Positions 44,349 through 53,907 of a DNA stretch of 64,000 bases are shown piece after piece (the stretch's first letter is position 1; each line of letters starts with the position of its first letter). The notes beneath the pieces were generated by a model. The model saw nothing but the letters and a program-made list of their open reading frames with translations. It was not told the origin of the DNA and did not search any database. Position numbers and translations under genes: made by a program. The DNA is from Candidatus Babeliales bacterium (GTDB taxonomy: Bacteria; Babelota; Babeliae; Babelales; Vermiphilaceae): assembly GCA_035944115.1 (NCBI GenBank), contig DASZBJ010000038.1:42207-106206 (forward strand), written 5' to 3'.

Positions 44349-44981
44349 ATGAAATCGATTATAGAAGAAGCTTCATCAGTAGCAAAAGCTATAGAAAAGG
44401 GATGGGAGCAAGCGGGCAAACCACAAGAATTCTCTGTCCGTGTATTTCAGGAATCAGAAAAAAACTTCATCGGGATGACGAAAACTCCTGCAAAAATCGC
44501 AATATTATTTGATTATGCCACTCCAGCGGTTGGGGAGAAACAGGAAAAAAAGCAGACTAAGTATAAATCCGCTCCTGTGCAGCAAAAACATATTTCTCCT
44601 ACTGAAAAACCAACACACACGCCAGCACCAGCTCAGCAAAAGCAACACGTAAAGCCGGTAAGAGTGGCAGCAGAGCAGCAGCAAGCCAATACCCAAGAGA
44701 GGGTTGAAAAAAAGAATGAACCTTTTTGGACGGATGCTATGACTGCTGAAATTACCAGTTGGATGAATGGTGCTTTGCAGTTGCTTGGTAAACCAAACAG
44801 TGGCTTTACCTTTGACGTTAAGCGGTATTATTTAAAAATTAGTTTTAATACTCCTTTGTTTGCAGATAAAGAAAAAGAACGTACGGTTTTCAGAAGCTTT
44901 GCACATGTTTTGATGCAGGTGCTGCGTAATAAATTTAAAAAGAATTTCCGTGGATTTAAAATCATTCTATTGAGTGAGTAA
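44349..44981 (+). CDS. jag: Jag/KhpB-like RNA-binding protein
   Basis: 210 residues from the ATG at 44349, preceded by AAAGG. The N-terminal Jag_N domain is clear (KSIIEEASSVAKAIEKGWEQAGKPQEFSVRVFQESEKNFIGMTKTPAKIAILFD). A Gln/Pro/Lys-rich linker (about 65-130) leads to a C-terminal domain (WTDAMTAEITSWMNGALQLL...KKNFRGFKIILLSE) resembling the first part of the KH domain. The GxxG loop and the R3H domain normally present are not recognisable, so it is a reduced form. It abuts mnmE as in many genomes, where both lie in the yidC-jag-mnmE cluster; yidC and rnpA are absent here. Confidence 0.8.
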   Translation: MKSIIEEASSVAKAIEKGWEQAGKPQEFSVRVFQESEKNFIGMTKTPAKIAILFDYATPAVGEKQEKKQTKYKSAPVQQKHISPTEKPTHTPAPAQQKQHVKPVRVAAEQQQANTQERVEKKNEPFWTDAMTAEITSWMNGALQLLGKPNSGFTFDVKRYYLKISFNTPLFADKEKERTVFRSFAHVLMQVLRNKFKKNFRGFKIILLSE

Positions 44982-44994
44982 AATTGTACGTTAT

Positions 44995-46365
44995 ATGATG
45001 CAAAATCATGATTTAGAAACAATTGTTGCGCAATGTACTCCAATTGGAAAGGGAGCAATTGCCCTGATCCGCGTTTCAGGTATTGATAGCGTGGATATTG
45101 TTTCACGAGTAAGTCTGTTACCAGGTAAAAAGTCATTGATGGCATTACCATCACATTCTATTCATTATGGCACGATAGTTGATACGGAGCATCGCCTGAT
45201 TGATCAGGTGATGTTTTTTTTAATGCGAGCACCAAAAACGTTTACAGGGCAAGACACGGTTGAAATTACCTGTCACAACAATCAGTTTATTGTGCAAGCG
45301 ATCATTGATCGCTTGGTTTTTGTTGGTGCGCGTATGGCGCAAGAAGGTGAATTCAGTAAGCGTGCAGTGCTGAATGGTAAAATGGATTTATTGCAGGCAG
45401 AATCGATTAATGAGCTTATTCATGCACATACCATGCAGGGTCTTAAAAAAACATTGGCGCAGTTAGAAGGTAGCTTTTCTCACGCTATTGCTCAGATCGA
45501 ACATGCTATTTTAAAAGCAATGGCATTATGCGAAGCTTCGTTTGAATTTATAGACGAAGAGATGACATTTGATGCTCAAATTTCTGGAATTGTAGCGACG
45601 ACGTTGGGATCTATTGCAGATATCAAAAGAAGCTTTGATCAGCAGCAACGCATAAGAGATGGCATACGCATTGCGCTTATAGGATCGGTAAATACGGGCA
45701 AATCTTCTTTGTTTAATGCATTGCTTCATAAAAAGCGATCGATTGTGACGAGCATTGCCGGAACGACACGAGATGCAATTGAAGCAGGTATGTATCGTAA
45801 CGATCAATATTGGACATTAATTGATACTGCTGGACTTCGTGAAACAGATGATGTTATTGAACAGGAAGGGATCGGTATATCATTTAGGCATGCGGCGTGC
45901 AGTGACGTGATATTGTTGATTCTTGATGGTGCACGTGTGGTATCTGATAAAGAGCAAGTGGTTATTGATGAGTTATATAGTACCTATAATGATAAGATTA
46001 TAACGGTGTGTAATAAAAGTGATTTGCTCAGCGAGTTTGAAAGAAAATCTAAAAATATTTTATTCGTTTCAACAAAAACGGAAGAAAATATCGATTTGTT
46101 AGAAAAAAAGATAGAAGAAAAGGTGGCAGAATTATGTGCTCAAGCAAATGCGCCTTTTTTACTTAATATGCGTCAGTTTAATGTACTATCTTCGCTAGAA
46201 AAAAAATTGATGATAGTGCAAGCGATGGTTTCTCGTGAAATTGCGTATGAACTTGTTTCATGTCATTTAAATGATGCACTTGCATGTTTGAGTGAGTTGA
46301 CTGGTAAAACAGTGAGCGAGCAAGTTCTGAATACAATATTTAAGGAATTCTGCATTGGAAAATAA
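44995..46365 (+). CDS. mnmE: tRNA modification GTPase MnmE
   Basis: With MnmG it installs the cmnm5 group on wobble uridine 34. The N-terminal folate-binding domain begins TIVAQCTPIGKGAIALIRVSG. The G domain inside the helical domain has GSVNTGKSS (G1), TTRDAIE (G2), DTAGLRETDD (G3) and NKSD (G4). The C-terminus ends FCIGK, the conserved C[IL]GK motif with the catalytic cysteine. The start is uncertain: ATG at 44995 or 44998, or GTG at 44974 overlapping the end of jag; none has a clear ribosome site. mnmG is not in this window. Confidence 0.96.
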   Translation: MMQNHDLETIVAQCTPIGKGAIALIRVSGIDSVDIVSRVSLLPGKKSLMALPSHSIHYGTIVDTEHRLIDQVMFFLMRAPKTFTGQDTVEITCHNNQFIVQAIIDRLVFVGARMAQEGEFSKRAVLNGKMDLLQAESINELIHAHTMQGLKKTLAQLEGSFSHAIAQIEHAILKAMALCEASFEFIDEEMTFDAQISGIVATTLGSIADIKRSFDQQQRIRDGIRIALIGSVNTGKSSLFNALLHKKRSIVTSIAGTTRDAIEAGMYRNDQYWTLIDTAGLRETDDVIEQEGIGISFRHAACSDVILLILDGARVVSDKEQVVIDELYSTYNDKIITVCNKSDLLSEFERKSKNILFVSTKTEENIDLLEKKIEEKVAELCAQANAPFLLNMRQFNVLSSLEKKLMIVQAMVSREIAYELVSCHLNDALACLSELTGKTVSEQVLNTIFKEFCIGK

Positions 46366-46455
46366 AAAATTAAAAGGGCAAGGTTGTTGGATTGTTCAAC
46401 AGCTTTATCTAATGGGTTGTGATAGGGATCTAATACGAATTTAGGGAATAAAAAT

Positions 46456-47670
46456 ATGAAAAAAATTGTTATTTTTACTTCTTCTGGCGGTGGCGGACAG
46501 ATATCAGTTACCAAAGCGCTTGCAGAGCATTTGTCGGGTGCCTATCAAATAGTGCCATCCTATATCTTTGCATCCGTGTTAGGATCTATTGATCTTATAC
46601 AGACATTAACATTTGGAAAATATACGGGTGAAGATTTATATAATCATCTTCTTGCAAAACAAAGCTTAAAGATTTTCAATGGTCTTTTTTATAAGTTAGG
46701 TAGTATGTATTATGGTTTTTATCATAAACGGACCAAAAGATTACTCAAAGTCTATTTAGAAGAAGAGAAGCCGGATTTAGTAATTTCTGTAATACCGTAT
46801 GCCAATCAAGGAATTTTAGAGGCAACGCAAGAATTAGGGATTCCGTTTTTACTATTCACTGCTGATTTAGATCCATTTATTTATTTGCATAACATGGAAT
46901 ATTGTGATGATAAATTATTCAAATTGGCGGTACCGTTTAGCGATCCAGTGCTTTTATCTCATGTAGAAAAATATGCAGTTTCTCAAGACAATGTTGTTGT
47001 AACGGGATACCCGGTGCACCCAGCTTTTACACAAAAGAAAGACTCCGCTGCAATCAAAAAAGAGCTACAAATTCCAGCAGATAAACCCGTGGTTTTTGTG
47101 CTTCTTGGTGCGCTTGGTTCACCATCGCAATATACGTTTGCTCAAGAGCTCGCTTCAATTTCATACCCGGTACATATCATTTTTGGTGTGGGTAAAAATC
47201 ATGAGATGAAACAGAAAATTGAAGACATTGCATATCCTGAACATATCACGAAAATGGTTATTGGCTTTACAGATCGCGTGGCTGATATTATGGCGATATC
47301 TGATATTTTGCTCACAAAATCGGGCTCAGTGAGTTTTTGTGAAGGATTGTATATGAACGTGCCAATGTTACTTGATGCGACTGCTGACACGGTTATACAG
47401 TGGGAAAAAGAGAATCACGTACTTGTTGAACGTCTTGAATTTGGTGTTTCAATAAAAAATTATAAGCAAGCGGTTGATATGATTACGTATTGGTTGGCAA
47501 ATCCCGAGGAGCTGCAGAAGGTAAAACAACGAATCATGAATTTTGAAAAGAAGGATGGATTGATCGGTTTGCAACAGATGGTAGGTCGATTACTCGAAAC
47601 GTCGGTTGTGGTGCAAGCGCGAACTTTTCAAGAATATCGAATCGCGTCGAAATTGAATTTGTTAGATTAA
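46456..47670 (+). CDS. MGDG-synthase-like glycosyltransferase (GT28)
   Basis: 404 residues. The N-terminal half is of the MGDG_synth type (IFTSSGGGGQISVTKAL, VISVIPYANQGILEA, FTADLDPF). The C-terminal half is the GT28 donor domain with GALGSPSQY, IIFGVGKNHEMKQKI and TKSGSVSFCEGLYMNVPMLLD. Relatives (UgtP/YpfP, plant MGD) transfer glucose or galactose from a UDP-sugar to diacylglycerol on the membrane surface; MurG is a distant cousin. Probably makes a membrane glycolipid. AGGGA lies eight bases before the ATG. Ends at a strong terminator. Confidence 0.88.
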   Translation: MKKIVIFTSSGGGGQISVTKALAEHLSGAYQIVPSYIFASVLGSIDLIQTLTFGKYTGEDLYNHLLAKQSLKIFNGLFYKLGSMYYGFYHKRTKRLLKVYLEEEKPDLVISVIPYANQGILEATQELGIPFLLFTADLDPFIYLHNMEYCDDKLFKLAVPFSDPVLLSHVEKYAVSQDNVVVTGYPVHPAFTQKKDSAAIKKELQIPADKPVVFVLLGALGSPSQYTFAQELASISYPVHIIFGVGKNHEMKQKIEDIAYPEHITKMVIGFTDRVADIMAISDILLTKSGSVSFCEGLYMNVPMLLDATADTVIQWEKENHVLVERLEFGVSIKNYKQAVDMITYWLANPEELQKVKQRIMNFEKKDGLIGLQQMVGRLLETSVVVQARTFQEYRIASKLNLLD

Positions 47671-47683
47671 TGGTAATTTCCAG

Positions 47684-47719
47684 AAAAAAGGGACTACTTT
47701 TATGGCAGTCCCTTTTTTT
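47684..47719. terminator. Bidirectional terminator
   Basis: AAAAAAGGGACT (47684-47695) pairs with AGTCCCTTTTTT (47707-47718). Between converging glycosyltransferase and pal genes. Confidence 0.9.
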
Positions 47720-47727
47720 GATCTTAA

Positions 47728-48393
47728 TTATGAGTAGATGATATGGATTTCATCACGTCTGTTAGGAGCTTGTTGTGTGCGGTCACCAGTTATAGCGACG
47801 CCATTAACAACAACAGGCATTTCTGAACCGCGTCCTACAATTTCTATGCATTCTTGAGGAACACCAGCATTGATGAATCGATCAGCGAGAACTCGGGCTC
47901 TTTTTTCAGACAACGCTAAGTTATAAGCAGCAGCGCCTGCTGATTTGCATGCATGTCCTTCGATAACAACCTTTGGTAGATCTGCTTCATCACCAAAGAA
48001 TTTGCATTCTTCTATAGCACTTTTAACAAGAGCTACGTTGTGTGCAATATTTTCTTCTTGGTTTTTTGTAAGGTCATATGAGTTGAACTCAAACTGTATG
48101 TTTTTACAAGGGTTATTGTTGTTGTATGTTGCTTCCACCCAAGCAAAATCATCAGTAAATGGATCAGAGAATGTTCCATTATTGGCAAGACCAAGCTCAT
48201 CATTTGAGATAAACTCTCCCATTTCTTCATCAAATGAACTTGAGCTTGTTAATGGGATATCGATATTCATGCGCGTATCTTTTTTACTTTTTGCAACAGT
48301 TGCTGGCTGGTTTCTTTTGTCTTTTTTACGACTTCCACCACATCCAGGCAAACTTACGAGTAGCACTAACGATAATAAACCAAATTTCTTCAT
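47728..48393 (-). CDS. pal: Pal-like peptidoglycan-associated lipoprotein
   Basis: 221 residues from the ATG at 48393, with GAGG just upstream; the longer frame is not supported. Lipobox LVSLPGC puts the lipidated cysteine at residue 18. A polar linker precedes a C-terminal OmpA-like domain (about 90-220) with IQFEFNSYDLT, VVIEGHACKSAGAAAYNLALSEKRARVLADRFINAGV and VGRGSEMPVV. Such domains bind diaminopimelate-containing peptidoglycan. With TolB-type partners it tethers the outer membrane. TolA/TolB are not in the window. Confidence 0.9.
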   Translation of the reverse strand: MKKFGLLSLVLLVSLPGCGGSRKKDKRNQPATVAKSKKDTRMNIDIPLTSSSSFDEEMGEFISNDELGLANNGTFSDPFTDDFAWVEATYNNNNPCKNIQFEFNSYDLTKNQEENIAHNVALVKSAIEECKFFGDEADLPKVVIEGHACKSAGAAAYNLALSEKRARVLADRFINAGVPQECIEIVGRGSEMPVVVNGVAITGDRTQQAPNRRDEIHIIYS

Positions 48394-48551
48394 AATGTCC
48401 TCAATTCGTTTAAATATAAAAGCTACCAGACGCAACTTTAACACAAGTTTGATCAATTTTCTACTCATGAAGATGATTATCAGTTATATTAACACTATTT
48501 AAAATATCTCCGTGTTATGTCGCATGGAGAGTTAATTACAATGGATATAGG

Positions 48552-50084
48552 ATGAAAAAAATAATAATCAACAAAACTCCTTGGCAAACAAGAATAGCTA
48601 TATTGGATAATCAAGAGTTGCAAAATATTTATTTTGCTCCTCACCAAGGAACTCAGCTTGAGCGTAGTTTTTTTAAAGGAATTATTACTAAAGTAATTGC
48701 AGGAACGCAGAGTGCTTTTGTTGATATTGGGCAAGAAAAATCAGGTTTTCTTCATATTTCTGAAGTCGATCATGAACTTGCAATACAAAAAATTAGCGCC
48801 ACAACGCAAATTGATGATGACGAGCCGGTAAAAGATGAAGAGCCAGTAAAAAAAATATCAAAACGAACCCACCATTCTCCGGATATTAAAGATATATTTA
48901 AAGAAGGTGATCCGGTTCTAGTGCAAGTGAGTAAAGAGCCTATTTATGAAAAAGGTCCTAAATTAACAACGTGTTTTACTCTTCCAGGACGATTTATTGT
49001 TTTGATGCCAAATATTCCTCGTATTGGTATCTCTAAGAAAATAGAATCGAGAGAAGAACGAATACGACTTAAAGAGATAGTGCGCGGACACCTACCTGAA
49101 GGCATGGGCGCCATTATCCGTACTACTTCAGAAGAACAGAGTTCGAAAAATTTAATAAAAGATATCGACTTCTTGGTTGAAACGTGGAAACAGATTCAAA
49201 AGAAATTTAAAGCAGCGCAGTCAGTAGAAAAAATTCATGAGGATTTAGATTTAGAGTTTCAGGTAGTGCGTGATTCTTTAGATGATGATGTTGAATCTAT
49301 TATTGTGGATGACAAAGAAGCGCAGCGTAGAATGTATAAATTTGTAAAAGATATTGCGCCTGAACACAGCCAGAACATTCACATATACACTGACCAAGCA
49401 AATATTTTTGATTACTATAACATTTCAGCACAAATTGAAGCTGCGTTAAAAAAACAGGTCAATTTAAAATCTGGTGGTTCTTTGATTATAGAATCGACTG
49501 AGGCTATGACAGTAATTGACGTTAATACTGGTCGCTTCACCGGTAAAAAAAGTTTAGAAGACACTATTTTTAAAACTAATTTAGAAGCCGCTGGAGAGGT
49601 GGTGCGTCAGTTGCGATTGCGTAATATTGGCGGACTGATTGTGATTGATTTTATTGATATGAGCAGCAGTTCAAATCGCAACAAGTTATTCAATACGCTC
49701 GGTAAAACCCTAAAAGAAAAAGACAAATTTCAATCAGTTGTTTTGAAAGTTTCAGAATTTGGACTTGTTGAAATGACACGCAAGCGGTCGGGTAAAACAT
49801 TAGTACAAGAACTTACTAATACATGTCGCGCTTGCCATGGTCTTGGTTTTATAAAATCGCTACAAACTGATTGTTATGCAATTTTTAAAGAATTAAAAAC
49901 AGCGATTGCGCAAGGTAAGGATTACAAAAAGATCCTTCTTGGGGTTAGCTCGGCCATGTTTGATTATATAACATCGACAGAATATGATGCGATATTACAA
50001 CTTGAAAAAATGTGTTCTTGTAAAATAGAGGTGGTTCGAATGGCTGATTTTGCCACTGGGCAATACACAATTGAAAAAAAGTGA
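48552..50084 (+). CDS. rng: Ribonuclease G/E family endoribonuclease
   Basis: 510 residues. An N-terminal S1-like domain (LERSFFKGIITKVIAGTQSAFVDIGQEKSGFLHISEVD) with an inserted acidic stretch is followed by the RNase-E/G catalytic core (GGSLIIESTEAMTVIDVNTGRFTG; NIGGLIVIDFIDM, supplying the Mg-binding Asp pair). The zinc-link TCRACHGLGF follows. It lacks the long RNase E scaffold tail, so it is RNase G in form. It processes rRNA and degrades mRNA. Confidence 0.94.
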   Translation: MKKIIINKTPWQTRIAILDNQELQNIYFAPHQGTQLERSFFKGIITKVIAGTQSAFVDIGQEKSGFLHISEVDHELAIQKISATTQIDDDEPVKDEEPVKKISKRTHHSPDIKDIFKEGDPVLVQVSKEPIYEKGPKLTTCFTLPGRFIVLMPNIPRIGISKKIESREERIRLKEIVRGHLPEGMGAIIRTTSEEQSSKNLIKDIDFLVETWKQIQKKFKAAQSVEKIHEDLDLEFQVVRDSLDDDVESIIVDDKEAQRRMYKFVKDIAPEHSQNIHIYTDQANIFDYYNISAQIEAALKKQVNLKSGGSLIIESTEAMTVIDVNTGRFTGKKSLEDTIFKTNLEAAGEVVRQLRLRNIGGLIVIDFIDMSSSSNRNKLFNTLGKTLKEKDKFQSVVLKVSEFGLVEMTRKRSGKTLVQELTNTCRACHGLGFIKSLQTDCYAIFKELKTAIAQGKDYKKILLGVSSAMFDYITSTEYDAILQLEKMCSCKIEVVRMADFATGQYTIEKK

Positions 50085-50173
50085 TACAGTAATTACGTTT
50101 AGATCTTGAAATATGGTCAATTGATGCATATCGTTGGCCTTATTTTTTAGTATGCAAAAATTAAGGAATTATT

Positions 50174-51634
50174 GTGTCAAAACAGGATTCAGTATTGAGT
50201 CGGTATCCAGATTATACGATTAATATTGGTATAGAGGTACACACTCAGCTTACGACTAAAAGTAAAATTTTTTGTTCATGTCCTAATGAAGTGACTATTG
50301 AGCCTAATAAAAACATCTGTAATGTTTGTGCGGGGCATCCTGGAGTTATGCCAGTGCTTAACAAACAGGTTGTTGATTATGCGATCGCCGCGGGACTTGC
50401 TACCAACTGTACGATAAATCCTATTTCGACGTTTGCACGTAAGCATTATTTTTATCCTGATTTACCAAAAGGGTATCAAATCACGCAAAGTGATAAGCCG
50501 ATCTGTCTGGAAGGATACGTGCCCATACGACTTGAGGATGGTACGGTGAAAAATATTCGGCTTATACGAATACATATTGAAGAAGATGCGGGTAAAAATA
50601 TTCATTCTCCGTATGGTAATGAAAGTTTTGTAAATTTAAATCGCGCAGGGACTCCGCTTTTAGAGACCGTTACGTATCCAGATATTGAAAGCACAGATGA
50701 AGCAAAAGCATATTTGAGAGCATTACGATTAATTGTGCAGCAGCTTGGCATCTGTAGTGGAAATATGGAAGAAGGCGCATTTAGAGCAGATACGAATATT
50801 TCTGTGCGCAAAAAAGATGCAAAAGAGTTAGGAACTCGCGTTGAGCTTAAAAATATTAACTCTTTTAAGTTTATTGGTGATGCAATTGAGTATGAGATAG
50901 AGCGTCAGATCAACGTACTGCAAGCTGGAGGCAAGGTTTATCAAGAAACGCGTCTTTGGGATAGTAAAAATAAAAAATCGATTGTTATGCGTGGTAAAGA
51001 AGAAGCCGCGGATTACCGTTATTTTCAAGACCCAGATCTGCCACGATTGGAAGTTAATCCAGATTGGATCAGCAGTATACAAGTAACGTTACCAGAGCTT
51101 CCTTATGAAAAATTTGAGCGATTTATAAAAGAAAATGGACTGTCTGCGTACGAAGCTGAGATTATCGTTGACGATTTGGAACTGGCTAATTATTTTGAAG
51201 CAGTTTGCGCAGTAACAAAAAGTAAAAATAGCATAAATTGGATATTGCGTGATCTGATGGGATATATCAAAGAAAGCAAGATATCATTGTCTGAATGCAA
51301 AGTGACGCCAGCCTATTTAGGATGTATTGTTGATTTGCTCGATGCAGGTAAAATTAATAACCACACCGCGAAAGATATTTTTGCAATGGTAGCGGAAACA
51401 GGAAAAGATCCTGTTGTTATTATCAAAGAGCAAGGACTGGAGCAGATTGGTTCAACAGAAGAACTGGAAGTAATCATTAAAGAGATCATTGCTGCTAATC
51501 CTGAAAGTGTTGCGGAGTATAAATCGGGCAAAGATAAGCTATTTGGATTCTTTGTAGGACAAGCGATGAAGAAAACAGCGGGTAAAGGAAGTCCGGCAGT
51601 GATTCAAGACCTTTTGAAAAAACATCTACAGTAA
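50174..51634 (+). CDS. gatB: Asp-tRNA(Asn)/Glu-tRNA(Gln) amidotransferase subunit B
   Basis: 486 residues, GTG start with AAGGA six bases upstream. Subunit B activates the misacylated tRNA. Diagnostic are IGIEVHTQL, FCSCPN and NVCAGHPGVMPVLN (zinc-site cysteines), RKHYFYPDLPKGYQITQ, RIHIEEDAGK and NRAGTPLLE. The C-terminal helical and YqeY-like tail is complete, ending near IQDLLKKH. gatA and gatC are not adjacent. Its presence implies indirect synthesis of Gln-tRNA and/or Asn-tRNA. Confidence 0.97.
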   Translation: MSKQDSVLSRYPDYTINIGIEVHTQLTTKSKIFCSCPNEVTIEPNKNICNVCAGHPGVMPVLNKQVVDYAIAAGLATNCTINPISTFARKHYFYPDLPKGYQITQSDKPICLEGYVPIRLEDGTVKNIRLIRIHIEEDAGKNIHSPYGNESFVNLNRAGTPLLETVTYPDIESTDEAKAYLRALRLIVQQLGICSGNMEEGAFRADTNISVRKKDAKELGTRVELKNINSFKFIGDAIEYEIERQINVLQAGGKVYQETRLWDSKNKKSIVMRGKEEAADYRYFQDPDLPRLEVNPDWISSIQVTLPELPYEKFERFIKENGLSAYEAEIIVDDLELANYFEAVCAVTKSKNSINWILRDLMGYIKESKISLSECKVTPAYLGCIVDLLDAGKINNHTAKDIFAMVAETGKDPVVIIKEQGLEQIGSTEELEVIIKEIIAANPESVAEYKSGKDKLFGFFVGQAMKKTAGKGSPAVIQDLLKKHLQ

Positions 51635-51658
51635 ATTATATAATTTTTTTTGATCTAT

Positions 51659-51698
51659 TAATAAGCGTAGGAATTGTTTCCTGCGCTTATTATTTTTT
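51659..51698 (+). terminator. Terminator after gatB
   Basis: AATAAGCGTAGGAA (51660-51673) pairs with TTCCTGCGCTTATT (51678-51691) with one mismatch, then ATTTTTTG. Confidence 0.85.
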
Positions 51699-51807
51699 GT
51701 ATCTGTAACACAGGCGATATTTATATACTCTTGTTTTTTTTGGTGATGCGGACTATGGTAAACGGCGTTGGCATTGATGATTGAGATGAGAAGTAAAAGG
51801 GAGTTAT

Positions 51808-52365
51808 ATGAAGCGACTGTTGATTGTTTTTTGTGGTATCTCTGTATCCTTTGCAGCGCCCCCTCCTGCAGTAGAAGCAAAAAAAACAGTGGGGGCAGAT
51901 GGGAATACGTATATAGATATTACTGTTAACGCGGAAAGTGGTAGTAAGGCAGATGCTGCTAGTAATGGCAAGTTAGAAAAAGAAAAGGAAGATCCAGAAG
52001 ACTGCAGTAAATATATTGATAAAGAGTTATTGCACAGAATGAGATGGGTTTCTTATGAAAAATGGGTAGAAAATATGGCCCATTTTTCCAAGTATAAGCG
52101 AGAAAAATATCTAACACTTTCAGCAAGAGAAGAAAATTTTGCTAGTCTTAGGGGTCATTATAAAAAAATGCGTCAAAATAGACCTGTTCTTGAAAAACAG
52201 TATGGAAAAGAGTTTGTAGATCATGTAATAGATACTGTTTATGGACATTTTTTAGAAGAGGAAAAAAGGATCAACAAGCGCACTTGGTTTAATAGTCCAT
52301 TGGAGAAGTTTATAATAGCATATGAGGGTGTGAAGTATAATCCTATAACAGGGGAGTGGGAGTAA
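51808..52365 (+). CDS. Exported protein of unknown function
   Basis: 185 residues, signal peptide about 1-17 (SVSFA|AP). A short variable region containing VGADGNTYIDITVNAESGS precedes a charged helical domain (about 65-185) that contains no motif I recognise. The GADGN...I.IN element recurs in the next gene's mature N-terminus, hinting at common origin of the segment. First of three overlapping or adjoining genes that appear to form one transcription unit; the next ATG overlaps this stop by one base. Confidence 0.65.
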   Translation: MKRLLIVFCGISVSFAAPPPAVEAKKTVGADGNTYIDITVNAESGSKADAASNGKLEKEKEDPEDCSKYIDKELLHRMRWVSYEKWVENMAHFSKYKREKYLTLSAREENFASLRGHYKKMRQNRPVLEKQYGKEFVDHVIDTVYGHFLEEEKRINKRTWFNSPLEKFIIAYEGVKYNPITGEWE

Positions 52366-53111
52366 TGTGGAGAAAGCAATTTGTGTTCATAGTTCCGTTT
52401 ATTACGTTTTTTTGTCATATAAAGGCGGGAGCTGATGGTAATAGTGAAGGGGAACTTAAAGTTAATAAAGCAAAAAATGGGGATCTGTATATAAGGTTAA
52501 ATATAAACAGCATAAGCAAGGCGATAAGCAATTCGAGTGTGCAAACTAATCCTGTTCCAGAACCAATCAAGCATGTGCCGCAAAAAATGGTTCAGACCTC
52601 TTTGGATGATTTGCCTGAGCAGCACCCGCAGGGCTTGTTTTCTACGGTGTTTGGAAATATGCATAATTCTTTGCATTATACGGCGCGATGGGGGGTTGGT
52701 TTATCAATTTGCGCCTATTTATTAGTGCTTACTAAATTAATGCGGGCCTCGCGATTGATAGGAAGTGAAGGTTCCTGGGCGGTGTGGCGATCCGATGTAC
52801 CAACGGCGGTATTACAAGAGCTGAGTGTCGAGGTAGTTGCGCATGAACTGTATGAAGCAATTCAAAGAAAATATATATTTGCGGAGTTACAACGTAATAA
52901 TCTTATGTTGATGGGGCTGTTTTCTCGTGATGTGGATCATGAGCTTGATCGTATGCATCAATTTATTTCTTTACATGCGCGGATTGATAGAATGTATATG
53001 TCTATTTTATTTCCTAAGCAGACAGATTTGATACAGCAGGTGCATTATTATATTGATAGGCTTAATTTTTTGAAGCAAATTCTTGAGCAATGGATGCACG
53101 TGAACATTTAG
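52365..53111 (+). CDS. Exported/membrane protein of unknown function
   Basis: 248 residues from the ATG at 52365, which shares an A with the TAA of the previous gene. Signal peptide about 1-20 (CHIKA|GA). The mature N-terminus has GADGNSEGELKVNKAKNGDLYIRLNINSIS, like the neighbour. A single membrane helix (about 112-130, WGVGLSICAYLLVLTKL) is followed by a helical C-terminal domain rich in His, Arg and Leu. No family recognised. Confidence 0.65.
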   Translation: MWRKQFVFIVPFITFFCHIKAGADGNSEGELKVNKAKNGDLYIRLNINSISKAISNSSVQTNPVPEPIKHVPQKMVQTSLDDLPEQHPQGLFSTVFGNMHNSLHYTARWGVGLSICAYLLVLTKLMRASRLIGSEGSWAVWRSDVPTAVLQELSVEVVAHELYEAIQRKYIFAELQRNNLMLMGLFSRDVDHELDRMHQFISLHARIDRMYMSILFPKQTDLIQQVHYYIDRLNFLKQILEQWMHVNI

Positions 53112-53120
53112 GTGTTATAT

Positions 53121-53672
53121 ATGCGTATTCTGTACACAGGTTGGGCAATTGTATTGTGCGGTATTGTATCATGTCCTGTATACACAAAAGATAGTAAAGA
53201 TACATCTTTTGATCAGGCGGTCCAGGCGATTATCAAGGAAAAACCACAAATAATTGCCCAAGCAGAAAAAATTAAACAAAAACCAGTGTTATGGTACACC
53301 TACGAAGAAATGCGAAAATCGATTGATGCGGTTGCAGCATTGTACTTGTTATGGCGCGTGGCAAATATTTATTATTATACATATCATGCGCCGATGCTTA
53401 TTACTCAAGAAAATATTATCTTAAGGGGATTACGATATATTGGGGGTGGAAGCCTCCCATCGTTAATTGGTGTACATTTGATTCCACAGTCATTACAGGT
53501 TTTTATTACTTATTTTGGGTTTGCGCGCGCAGTGGTGCTTGTGGCATTAGAAATTATTATATATAAAACAGTTGCCAAGGTTATTTTATATTGTTGTTAT
53601 GCCGATTTGTTTGATGTTGTCGAGCAGGGGGCAATACGGATCAAAAGGCTGATTTCTGCATTCTTGTTATAA
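53121..53672 (+). CDS. Membrane protein of unknown function
   Basis: 183 residues from the ATG at 53121, with AGGTG upstream; GTG at 53112 is the alternative. An N-terminal signal-like helix is followed by a polar helix (Gln/Lys rich) and three or four hydrophobic segments. Not recognised. Third gene of the coupled cluster; the three products may form one envelope assembly. Confidence 0.6.
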   Translation: MRILYTGWAIVLCGIVSCPVYTKDSKDTSFDQAVQAIIKEKPQIIAQAEKIKQKPVLWYTYEEMRKSIDAVAALYLLWRVANIYYYTYHAPMLITQENIILRGLRYIGGGSLPSLIGVHLIPQSLQVFITYFGFARAVVLVALEIIIYKTVAKVILYCCYADLFDVVEQGAIRIKRLISAFLL

Positions 53673-53907
53673 AGGATCTTGGTTAGAGCCTATTTTATGC
53701 CTAGAGACGATTTTTATTGAAAATAAAAGGTTTAAACCATTGCTTTTTAGTTATTCTATTTGTTACTTTTAACCATATAGAGCTCTAATGTATATATTTG
53801 AATGAAATATATATACCTGTTTTTGTATATGCAATCAGAGGGCATTGGCCTTATCTAATTGTTATATACGTACACTATTTAATATTCAATTTTTAGGAGG
53901 ATTACTT

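Noticed and set aside
47945..48502. 185-residue plus-strand frame opposite pal
   Set aside because: Antisense to a lipoprotein gene with clear lipobox and OmpA domain.
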